DNA of 64,000 nucleotides from Oscillospiraceae bacterium (GTDB lineage: Bacteria; Bacillota; Clostridia; Oscillospirales; Oscillospiraceae). This document shows, piece after piece, positions 53,578-60,257 of this stretch (its first letter is position 1; every line of letters begins with the position of its first letter). Below the pieces are notes generated by a model, which saw only the letters and a program-made list of their open reading frames with translations, made no database searches and was not told the origin of the DNA. Position numbers and translations under genes: made by a program. The stretch lies in the NCBI GenBank assembly GCA_017429325.1, contig JAFRPC010000054.1:32930-96929 (forward strand), given 5' to 3'.

Positions 53578-55170
53578 CTATATCGGGCGCACGCAGGAGA
53601 TGAAATAGTAGAGCTTCTCTCCCACCGCGCGTTTTTTCGTGTGGGCCGCGTCCCGGATGGCGATGTTGGTCTTCTCGATCTCCGGGCACAGCAGATTGGT
53701 AAAGTCGATGTGGGTCTGGCTGGCCAGACGCTTCTCAAAGGGCGGCATCTGGAGCAGGTCGCTGAGATGGCGGTTGTTGTAGGGGACCGTCACGTCGTAG
53801 GAGAACATGTGCTCGCAGGAGATCACGTCGGCCCCCCAGCGGCTGTCCCGCATTTCCAGAATAATCAAATCGGTCCAGTCATAATTGAACATGTGCTCGT
53901 TGTATTCGGTTTTTTCCAGATACTCCCGATACTTTTTGTCGGTCTCATACATCAGCTTCGGGTTCAGCAGGAAAATGTTGTTGATGGCGTTGACCCTGCG
54001 GCCCGTGGCTTTTTTGGGCAGATGCCGGACCCCGTAGCGGACGTAGCAGAAGGCCCGCCCGATCTCGGAGGTCCAGGATTTTACCTCCACGTCGAAGGGC
54101 TTCTCCCTGCGGAAGTAGATCCGCTTCATGATGTCGTTGTGGTTGAAGTACTTCCGGTTGCTGTTGACGCAGAGGATGGCGCGGACCAGGTCGTACTCCG
54201 GGTACACCGCCTTGTCCAGGGGGATCTCATAGACCGTGTGGGGAACGCCCACGGCCTCGCAGATCCGGTGGGCGGCGTCGCAGTCCACCTGCTCCGCCGG
54301 CTGGGAGTTGTAGGAGAAGTATTGCAGCTTGTCCTTGACCGGGAGGGAGGCGGCCAGGGAGCCTTTGCTGTCCCGTCCGCCGGTGACGGAGACGGCGACC
54401 CGGGGCCACTTTTGGGCGGTGAGTGCGAGACTTTTCTGCATGATCCGGGCGATCTCCGCCACCACCTGCCGGTATTCCTCCTCGCCCGCGCAGATATGGA
54501 TGGGCGCTCTCGGATAGAGCCGCCCCACGGTGAAGACGCCGTTTTCATAGCTCACATAGTTGTTGCAGATCAGCTTTTTCAGCTCTAAGTAGTGGCTGAT
54601 GTCGCCGGGCAGCCCCTCTCCGTAGAGGGGATACCAGCGGTAGCGCTCCAGCCGGGCTACGTAGGGGTCCGGGGTCAGCGTCTCCCGGAGGGCCACCAGC
54701 TCCTCGTGGGAGGCCAGATACCAGTGTCCGTCTATCACGCCGTAGTAGACGGCGCGCATACTCTCAAAATCGCCCCAGAAGCGGAGCCTGCCGCTGGCAT
54801 AATAACCCATGACGAACAGGCCGGTCAGGTCGTCGATGCAGGGGAGCCCGGCTTCCCAATCGCCGCCGGAGACCTGGGCGTACCGCGCCAGCAGGGCCTC
54901 CTCCTCCGCGATCTCCGCAAAGGGGTCGTAGGCGTGCCCGATCAGGAAATAGAGCCTGCCCTCCGCCTCGTGGAGGAAGAGCTTTTGGTTGTCCCGAAGG
55001 TAGAAATACACCCCGTTCCGGCTGGTCTCCCGCCAGTTCCCGAAATAGGGAAACGCAGTTCCAAAGGAAAGAGCCTGATTCGTGACGAGAAAGCCCTGCT
55101 CAAAGACCGCGGCCTGATATTCCGGAAACTGCTTCAGGGACTCCTCGACAAATGCCCAGTTCTCATTCAT
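53578..55170 (-). CDS. Asparagine-synthetase-like protein with Cys-less Ntn domain; first gene of the locus
   Basis: 530 residues from the ATG at 55170. An N-terminal glutaminase-like fold (DDLTGLFVMGYYASGRLRFWGD, AVYYGVIDGHWYLASHEELVAL) lacks the N-terminal Cys needed to hydrolyse glutamine. It is followed by a synthetase domain with the PP-loop VSVTGGRDSKGS (261-270), where TGGRDS replaces SGGxDS. This layout recalls beta-lactam synthetase and lasso-type enzymes, which adenylate a carboxylate and attack it with an internal or foreign amine. The frame is open for 45 more codons upstream, but that stretch contains the promoter, and GGAG lies 9 nt before the ATG chosen. Confidence 0.75.
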   Translation of the reverse strand: MNENWAFVEESLKQFPEYQAAVFEQGFLVTNQALSFGTAFPYFGNWRETSRNGVYFYLRDNQKLFLHEAEGRLYFLIGHAYDPFAEIAEEEALLARYAQVSGGDWEAGLPCIDDLTGLFVMGYYASGRLRFWGDFESMRAVYYGVIDGHWYLASHEELVALRETLTPDPYVARLERYRWYPLYGEGLPGDISHYLELKKLICNNYVSYENGVFTVGRLYPRAPIHICAGEEEYRQVVAEIARIMQKSLALTAQKWPRVAVSVTGGRDSKGSLAASLPVKDKLQYFSYNSQPAEQVDCDAAHRICEAVGVPHTVYEIPLDKAVYPEYDLVRAILCVNSNRKYFNHNDIMKRIYFRREKPFDVEVKSWTSEIGRAFCYVRYGVRHLPKKATGRRVNAINNIFLLNPKLMYETDKKYREYLEKTEYNEHMFNYDWTDLIILEMRDSRWGADVISCEHMFSYDVTVPYNNRHLSDLLQMPPFEKRLASQTHIDFTNLLCPEIEKTNIAIRDAAHTKKRAVGEKLYYFISCVRPI

Positions 55171-55245
55171 GACCGTCATCTCCAAACTGTGATTTTTACG
55201 GGCCTTCCGCATGAGGCGATAAATCCCCATCAATAGCCAACTTAC

Positions 55246-55274
55246 ATTATACAATAAAAAATTTGAAAAGGCAA
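55246..55274 (-). promoter_or_regulatory. Promoter of the polysaccharide locus
   Basis: On the minus strand TTGCCT (55274-55269), a 17-nt spacer and a perfect TATAAT (55251-55246) lie in an A+T-rich stretch about 75 nt before the ATG at 55170. A second TATAAT with an extended TGT in front lies at 55316-55311 and would also read left. These are the best promoters upstream of the 53-kb minus-strand array. Confidence 0.6.
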
Positions 55275-55348
55275 CCGTTATTTCTGCATAAAACGCAGCC
55301 AGCAAAACCGATTATAACAATTCACTTTGCAGAGAGGGCGTCTGCGGG

Positions 55349-56194
55349 TCAGATGGCCGAAGCGCTGCCGCCGAACTGCTCCACCCGGTAGAGGTCCTTC
55401 CGCCGGTGGGCCAGCAGGGGCAGCTCCGTCCGGATCTTGTCAACCATCTCCAGGTCCAGCTCCACGACACGGAGTTCCTCTTCCGCCTCCATCTGCGTTA
55501 CGACCCGGCCCCAGGGGTCCGTCACGATGGAATGGCCCCAGGCGTGATAACTGGCCTGCATATCTCTGGCCGGGGAGGTCCCGATGCAGAACACCTGGTT
55601 GTCCACGGCCCGCTGCCGGAACAGAAGCTCCCAGTGGGCCGGTCCCGTGGTCAGATTGAAGGCGGCGGGCACCAAAATCAGCTTGGCGCCCCGGTCCACC
55701 ATCAGCCGGAAGAGCTCGGGGAAGCGGGCGTCGTAGCAGATGCAGAGCCCCATTTTGCAGAACTCCGTTTCAAAGACCGTGACTTCGTTTCCCGCCGTCA
55801 GGGTCGCCGATTCCATGAAATGCTGCCCGCCCGTGACCTGAATGTCGAAGAGGTGCATCTTGCGGTGCCGCGCCGCCTCCTTCCCGGTCCGGTCAAAGAC
55901 GTAGGCGGTGTTGTAGACCCTGCCGTCCTCACATTCCGCGATGGAGCCGCCGGACAGCCAGATCCCATATTCCGCGGCGAGCTCCGAAAGGAGCTGCCAG
56001 GACGGCCCGAAGCGCGGCTCCGCAAAGGAGGGGAACAGGTCCTGCTGATAGGGCCCGTTCCAAATCTCCGGCAGGGTGACAAGCTCCGCCCCCTGCACCG
56101 CGGCCTGCCGCACCAGCTCCCGAATATGCGCCCGCCGTTCCTCCGCGGACCCCCGCAGAAACGCCTGAATGATCGCCGCTCGTATCTGTTTCAT
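55349..56194 (-). CDS. Carbon-nitrogen hydrolase (omega-amidase/nitrilase superfamily)
   Basis: 281 residues. The catalytic triad is visible: Glu43 in VTLPEIWNG, Lys112 in RHRKMHLFDI and Cys153 in GLCICYDARFPELFR. The pattern (HLFDI, GICYDxRFPE, ARDxQASYHAWGHS) is that of omega-amidases such as YafV/Nit2, which hydrolyse 2-oxoglutaramate or succinamate in nitrogen metabolism. GGGAGG lies 9 nt before the ATG at 56194, which is preferred over an upstream start. It precedes the glycan locus in the same direction but has its own promoter and may be unrelated. Confidence 0.9.
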   Translation of the reverse strand: MKQIRAAIIQAFLRGSAEERRAHIRELVRQAAVQGAELVTLPEIWNGPYQQDLFPSFAEPRFGPSWQLLSELAAEYGIWLSGGSIAECEDGRVYNTAYVFDRTGKEAARHRKMHLFDIQVTGGQHFMESATLTAGNEVTVFETEFCKMGLCICYDARFPELFRLMVDRGAKLILVPAAFNLTTGPAHWELLFRQRAVDNQVFCIGTSPARDMQASYHAWGHSIVTDPWGRVVTQMEAEEELRVVELDLEMVDKIRTELPLLAHRRKDLYRVEQFGGSASAI

Positions 56195-56291
56195 CTCAAA
56201 CTGCCTCCCAATCTGTGATTTCAAATTTGCCAGTATCTGTTCTGCCGCTACAACTGAACAGATGCGTGGTTTCAAGTTTTCCTGTCATCGT

Positions 56292-56320
56292 ATTGTACCG
56301 CATGTTCGGCGGAATAGCAA
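56292..56320 (-). promoter_or_regulatory. Promoter of the nitrilase-like gene
   Basis: TTGCTA (56320-56315), 17-nt spacer, TACAAT (56297-56292) on the minus strand, about 100 nt before the ATG at 56194. Four and five of six consensus bases match. Confidence 0.5.
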
Positions 56321-56389
56321 CAATGGAAATAACGGAGAGGACATCTTTTGGAAAGAAAGAAGGAACGTCTTATGCAGCCGAGCGTCTTT

Positions 56390-56431
56390 GAACGGTTGAT
56401 TAAGAGCGGTTGAATGAGAACGGTTGAACGA
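56390..56431. repeat. Three 14-bp tandem repeats
   Basis: Units GAACGGTTGATTAA, GAGCGGTTGAATGA and GAACGGTTGAACGA follow each other at 56390, 56404 and 56418, sharing the core GRRCGGTTGA-like GxxCGGTTGA. They lie between divergent genes. They could be regulator sites or a chance microsatellite. Confidence 0.45.
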
Positions 56432-56754
56432 CAGTTTTGCAGGACGCCTGCCTACCATTCAAAACCCCTTGTTTTTCCAGGCTTATTTGAGGGTCGCGAA
56501 AAAATATCCATGGAAATATCCGTTTTTCATCTTGTATATTGCAACAGAGATAAGAGTAAGCGCGTGAACGAATTCACGCTTCCTTACTGGCATATAATCG
56601 CAGCACAAAAGGCAAAAACGGTCATTGAGCAAAAAAACGATACGAGAAACAGGGTGTTCAAGATAATTCGACGGTGCTTCTTGATTAATACTTGACCAAT
56701 CAACCGCGGCATTCCACACCCAAAACGCAAGCGCAAAATTGGACGGCTTTCCTA

Positions 56755-56783
56755 TTGACAAGGCAAGAGATATTTAGTAAAAT
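56755..56783 (+). promoter_or_regulatory. Consensus promoter of the AAA-DUF4143 gene
   Basis: A perfect TTGACA (56755-56760), 17-nt spacer and TAAAAT (56778-56783). The -10 box lies within the left arm of the large palindrome, so a protein bound there would block RNA polymerase. Confidence 0.75.
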
Positions 56784-56811
56784 CTAAAGTGACAGTTTAG
56801 ATTTTACTAAA
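56773..56811. promoter_or_regulatory. Perfect 16-bp inverted repeat overlapping the -10 box (operator candidate)
   Basis: TTTAGTAAAATCTAAA (56773-56788) is repeated in exact reverse complement at 56796-56811 after 7 nt. Each arm is itself a dyad, TTTAG-N6-CTAAA, so there are two dimer-size sites whose centres are 23 bp apart, about two helical turns. It spans the -10 box and transcription start of the ATPase gene. Confidence 0.75.
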
Positions 56812-56826
56812 ATCGAGGTGTTCGAC

Positions 56827-58083
56827 ATGTATTACGAGCGAACCATAGAGGCGACGGTGCGAAATGTCAGTGCGACCTTTCCGGTCCTGCTGCTGACCGG
56901 CCCGCGGCAGGTGGGCAAGTCCACGCTGCTGGAGCGGATCGCAGAGCCGGAGCGGAAGCGGGTCAGCCTGGACAATCCAACGGTCCGCGCTCTGGCACAG
57001 ACGGACCCGGAGCTGTTTCTGCAGCGCTACGCCCCGCCGGTCCTGATCGACGAGGTTCAGTACGCGCCGGAGCTCTTTCCCTATATCAAAATCATCGCAG
57101 ATCGTCGCAGGCAGCCCGGCGACTTCTGGCTTACCGGGTCGCAGATGTTCCGCATGATGAAGAACGTCACCGAGTCTCTGGCGGGCCGCGCCGGTATCGT
57201 ACCGATGCTGGGCCTCAGCTCCGCAGAGATTGACGGCAGACATCCCGGCGCGTTTGAGGTGGACGTATCCAAGCTGCCAAATCGTCTTGCAGCCGCGAAG
57301 CCCATGACGGTGACGGAGGTCTTCGAGCGCATCTTCAAGGGCTCCATGCCCCGTCTGTATGAGCTCGAGGGCGTCAACCGGGAGCTGTATTTCGAGTCCT
57401 ATCTGGATACCTATCTCAGCCGGGATATCCGGGCGCTGGAGCAGGTGGGCGATTTGACCGCCTTTCTGAATTTCATCCGAATCGTGGCGGCGCGGACAGC
57501 AACCAGCGTGAATTACGATTCCCTGGCCCAGGACGCAGGCGTCTCCGGCCCTACCGCAAAGAAATGGCTTTCGATCCTGGTCTCCTGCGGCATCGTCGGC
57601 CTGGTCGAGCCTTATTTCAACAACGCCCTCAAGCGCGTTGTCAAAGCGCCCAGGATGTACTTCCTGGATACCGGCCTCTGCGCCCATTTGATGGGCTGGG
57701 GCAGCGCGGCGGTGCTGGAAGCCAGCGCCATGAGCGGTGCATTCTTTGAGACCTGGGTGGTCTCTGAGATCTGGAAGAGCTACCTGAACGTGGGCAAACG
57801 TCCGCCTCTGTTCTTCTACCGGGACAGCAACAAGAAGGAGATCGACCTGATCATTTATCAAGACGGCGTGGTCTATCCTATCGAGATCAAGAAAGGTGCG
57901 GCTCCCACCGACGCCGCAAAGAACTTCTCCGTCCTGGCGCCTATCGAAAAAGACCCGGAGCCGGACGAGTTCGGCGCAGCCCACCTGAAAACTGCCATCG
58001 GTCCCGGAGCTGTGGTCTGCCTTGCCTCCGATCTGCTGCCCATTGACCGCAAAAACTGGTACGTTCCCGCTTGGATTATTTGA
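56827..58083 (+). CDS. AAA ATPase with C-terminal DUF4143
   Basis: 418 residues. Walker A TGPRQVGKST (24-33), Walker B VLIDEVQYA (D76), sensor-like WLTGSQ, AGRAGIVPMLGLSS. Residues from about 170 form DUF4143: SYLDTYLSRDIRAL, a winged-helix part (DSLAQDAGVSGPTAKKWLSIL) and the PD-(D/E)xK-like end FFYRDSNKKEIDLII...YPIEIKKG. Function unproven; such proteins are often multicopy in gut anaerobes and have been linked to mobile-element or toxin-antitoxin-like roles. GAGG lies 8 nt before the ATG at 56827; a GTG three codons earlier overlaps that site. Expression is probably controlled by the palindrome. Confidence 0.92.
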   Translation: MYYERTIEATVRNVSATFPVLLLTGPRQVGKSTLLERIAEPERKRVSLDNPTVRALAQTDPELFLQRYAPPVLIDEVQYAPELFPYIKIIADRRRQPGDFWLTGSQMFRMMKNVTESLAGRAGIVPMLGLSSAEIDGRHPGAFEVDVSKLPNRLAAAKPMTVTEVFERIFKGSMPRLYELEGVNRELYFESYLDTYLSRDIRALEQVGDLTAFLNFIRIVAARTATSVNYDSLAQDAGVSGPTAKKWLSILVSCGIVGLVEPYFNNALKRVVKAPRMYFLDTGLCAHLMGWGSAAVLEASAMSGAFFETWVVSEIWKSYLNVGKRPPLFFYRDSNKKEIDLIIYQDGVVYPIEIKKGAAPTDAAKNFSVLAPIEKDPEPDEFGAAHLKTAIGPGAVVCLASDLLPIDRKNWYVPAWII

Positions 58084-58105
58084 TTTTTAGTCCAAAGGTC
58101 TTTCG

Positions 58106-58651
58106 CTACAGCTCAAGCCGCATGAGGACGAGCTCCTGCCAGGCGCCCGCCCGGTTGCGGAAGCCCCTGGGATTTCTGCCGTACTCCACGAAACCGTACT
58201 TGGAATACAGGTTGAGCGCGTGGGCGTTTTCCGAGACGGCTTCCAGCTCCAGCTGGAGGAAGCCCGCCCGTTTCGCGCAGTCGATGCAGGCTCTTGTGAG
58301 GGCGTTTCCGATCCCGAGGCCCCAGAACTCCTTCAGGACCGAAATGCCGAATTCCGCCCGGTGCCGCAGCTTGTCCCGGTCCCGCAGCCTCCCGATGCCC
58401 GCGCTTCCCGCGAGCCTGCCGTCGATGAAAGCCAGGATCTCAATGTCCGAAGCGCTGTCCGCACCGGCCTGAAGCCGCGCGGCCACTTTTTCGAGATCAT
58501 GCTCCGTCTCGTCCGGATAGGTGGTCAGATAGTCTGTCTCGCTGTGGGCTTGGATAAAATAGTCGAGAAACGCGGCCGCGTCCGTCCCTTCGGCATTCCG
58601 CAATTCGCAGGGTTTCCCGTTCTTTAATGGAATGATTTCACAATAACGCAT
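58106..58651 (-). CDS. GNAT-family N-acetyltransferase
   Basis: 181 residues. The acetyl-CoA loop is GISVLKEFWGLGIGNALTRACID (Q/R-x2-G-x-G/A variant), followed by LELEAVSENAHALNLYSKYGFVEYG. This is close to RimJ/RimL- and Pat-type acetyltransferases. Substrate unknown: a protein N terminus, polyamine or antibiotic. GGGAG lies before the ATG; convergent with the ATPase gene (22-nt gap). Confidence 0.92.
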   Translation of the reverse strand: MRYCEIIPLKNGKPCELRNAEGTDAAAFLDYFIQAHSETDYLTTYPDETEHDLEKVAARLQAGADSASDIEILAFIDGRLAGSAGIGRLRDRDKLRHRAEFGISVLKEFWGLGIGNALTRACIDCAKRAGFLQLELEAVSENAHALNLYSKYGFVEYGRNPRGFRNRAGAWQELVLMRLEL

Positions 58652-58708
58652 TTCGATCTCCCTGTTCCTAACAATTTCTTCTCAAAATCCAGCTTTCCTA
58701 CCGCACAA

Positions 58709-58737
58709 ATGATATCACATCCGGCACCAAAATACAA
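58709..58737 (-). promoter_or_regulatory. Promoter of the GNAT gene
   Basis: TTGTAT (58737-58732), 17-nt spacer and TATCAT (58714-58709) with an extended TGA in front, minus strand, about 58 nt before the start codon. Confidence 0.55.
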
Positions 58738-58777
58738 TACGGGAGGATGAAAACGGTCTCAGCTCCATAAAATGTGA

Positions 58778-58806
58778 TTGACGTATGTCCCAAACTGTTG
58801 TATTAT
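58778..58806 (+). promoter_or_regulatory. Promoter of DUF134-nifX and rubrerythrin
   Basis: TTGACG (58778-58783), 17-nt spacer, TATTAT (58801-58806), 35 nt upstream of the ATG at 58841. The -35 box overlaps the first GACRTATGTC dyad. Confidence 0.7.
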
Positions 58807-58823
58807 AGTTATGGACATATGTC
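58780..58823. promoter_or_regulatory. Two GACRTATGTC dyads flanking the promoter (operator candidate)
   Basis: GACGTATGTC (58780-58789) overlaps the -35 box, and the perfect palindrome GACATATGTC (58814-58823) lies just after the -10 box, near the transcription start. Centres are 34 bp apart. The first product encoded downstream starts with a helix-turn-helix (DUF134), so autoregulation is the simplest idea. Confidence 0.65.
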
Positions 58824-58840
58824 AGAAAGAAGGGACGCCT

Positions 58841-59581
58841 ATGCCAAGACCCATCCGCTGCCGCCGAATTGAGCGGCTGCCGGTCTTTCGCAGCTTCTCA
58901 CCGGACGACAGTGCAGCCGAAGAAACGGTACGGATGACCGTGGACGAATTTGAAGCGATCCGGCTTCTGGACAACGAGGGCCTCACCCAGGAGGCCTGCG
59001 CCGTCCGGATGAACATCGCCCGCACCACCGTCACGGCGATCTACGACAGCGCGAGGCAAAAGTTAGCGGACGCGCTGGTCAACGGGAAGCGGCTGCTGAT
59101 CACCGGCGGGCACTGCGAAGTGGAACCGGTCATCATCCAACAAACTGTTCTGGAGAAAGGAAGCAATACCATGAGAATCGCGGTAACTTACGAAAACGGA
59201 GAGATTTTCCAGCACTTCGGCCACACGGCCCAGTTCAAGCTCTACGACGTGGAGGACGGGAAAATCGTACAGGAGCAGGTCGTCGATACCAACGGCAGCG
59301 GCCACGGCGCCCTGGCGGGCTTTTTGCAGGCGGCCCGGGCGGACTGCCTGATCTGCGGCGGCATCGGCATGGGGGCGCAGATGGCCCTGGCCGACGCCGG
59401 GATCAAGCTCTACGGCGGCGTGCAGGGCTCCGCGGACGCGGCAGCCAAGGCGCTGGCGGAGGGCAAGCTGGACTACGACCCCAACGCCCGCTGCGACCAC
59501 CACGGCCACCACGGCGAGGGACACGAATGCGGCCGCCACGGCGAAGCCCATGAATGTGGACATCACTGCCACGGAAACTAA
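58841..59581 (+). CDS. DUF134 helix-turn-helix fused to NifX/DiNase FeMo-co-binding domain
   Basis: 246 residues. DUF134 (about 1-105): [59 protein letters not shown], a sigma-like HTH. Then a NifX/NafY-type domain (about 110-220): [52 protein letters not shown]. The tail from 222 is His/Cys-rich ([26 protein letters not shown]) in short blocks, a likely metal-binding segment. Probably a metal- or Fe-S-responsive regulator. Real start at 58841 (GAAGGG upstream). Cotranscribed with rubrerythrin 19 nt downstream. Confidence 0.9.
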   Translation: MPRPIRCRRIERLPVFRSFSPDDSAAEETVRMTVDEFEAIRLLDNEGLTQEACAVRMNIARTTVTAIYDSARQKLADALVNGKRLLITGGHCEVEPVIIQQTVLEKGSNTMRIAVTYENGEIFQHFGHTAQFKLYDVEDGKIVQEQVVDTNGSGHGALAGFLQAARADCLICGGIGMGAQMALADAGIKLYGGVQGSADAAAKALAEGKLDYDPNARCDHHGHHGEGHECGRHGEAHECGHHCHGN

Positions 59582-59600
59582 AAAATTGGAGGATAAGAGT

Positions 59601-60143
59601 ATGGCAAACAACAAGTACGCGGGAACCCAGACGGAGAAGAACCTGATGGCCGCCTTTGCAGGCGAGTCCGAAGCGCGCAACAAGTACACCTATTTCGCCT
59701 CGAAGGCCAAGAAGGACGGCTTCGAGCAGATCGCCGCCCTGTTCCTCAAGACCGCCGACAACGAGAAGGAGCACGCCAAGCTCTGGTTCAAGGAGCTGAG
59801 CGGCATCGGCTCCACCGCCGAGAACCTGGCCGCCGCGGCGGACGGGGAGAACTACGAGTGGACCGACATGTACGAGGGCTTCGCCAAGACCGCCGAGGAA
59901 GAGGGCTTCCCGGAGCTGGCCGCCAAATTCCGCGGCGTGGCCGCCATCGAGAAGCACCACGAGGAGCGCTACCGCGCTCTGCTGAAAAACGTGGAGACCG
60001 CCCAGGTCTTCGAGAAGAGCGAGGTCAAGGTCTGGGAGTGCCGCAACTGCGGCCACATCGTCGTCGGGACCAAGGCCCCGCAGATCTGCCCCGTCTGCGC
60101 CCATCCCCAGAGCTATTTTGAGTTGAACGCCGAAAACTATTGA
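59601..60143 (+). CDS. rbr: Rubrerythrin
   Basis: 180 residues, cytosolic non-haem iron peroxidase that reduces H2O2 in anaerobes. Diiron ferritin-like domain: [15 protein letters not shown] and [11 protein letters not shown], then [12 protein letters not shown] and [12 protein letters not shown]. The C-terminal rubredoxin-like site is ECRNCGHIV...[13 protein letters not shown] lies 9 nt before the ATG at 59601. Operon with the DUF134 regulator suggests peroxide or metal control. Confidence 0.97.
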   Translation: MANNKYAGTQTEKNLMAAFAGESEARNKYTYFASKAKKDGFEQIAALFLKTADNEKEHAKLWFKELSGIGSTAENLAAAADGENYEWTDMYEGFAKTAEEEGFPELAAKFRGVAAIEKHHEERYRALLKNVETAQVFEKSEVKVWECRNCGHIVVGTKAPQICPVCAHPQSYFELNAENY

Positions 60144-60200
60144 CCGACAGTAGAAGCAACATCTCCACGGTCTGTGGAAGGCGTAAAAAAACCAAACGAA

Positions 60201-60238
60201 GCAGGACAGCCGAGCGTTCTTCGACCCGGCTGTCCTGC
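60201..60238. terminator. Bidirectional terminator between rbr and GH32
   Basis: GCAGGACAGCCG (60201-60212) and CGGCTGTCCTGC (60227-60238) form a 12-bp stem with a 14-nt loop. On the minus strand it is followed by TTCGTTTGGTTTTTTTA, a good T tract; on the plus strand by TTTATAT. It serves both convergent genes. Confidence 0.8.
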
Positions 60239-60257
60239 TTTATATCCATTCAAAGAT

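Larger units (their letters stand above)
56195..56754. other. 560-nt stretch without a supportable gene
   Basis: Holds the nitrilase promoter and three 14-bp tandem units, then an A+T-rich part (56480-56700) with open frames of about 90 codons on both strands (56414-56695 + and 56483-56761 -). Neither has a good ribosome site or recognisable domain. It may be remnant DNA. Confidence 0.5.

Noticed and set aside
51451-54588. A plus-strand open frame of about 1,045 codons
   Set aside because: Antisense to LicD, GT4 and Asn-synthetase-like genes that have clear motifs and ribosome sites; the antisense product shows no recognisable fold.
56414-56761. Overlapping frames of about 90 codons on both strands
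   Set aside because: No good ribosome site, no domain and no clear homology pattern; kept only as part of a non-coding stretch.
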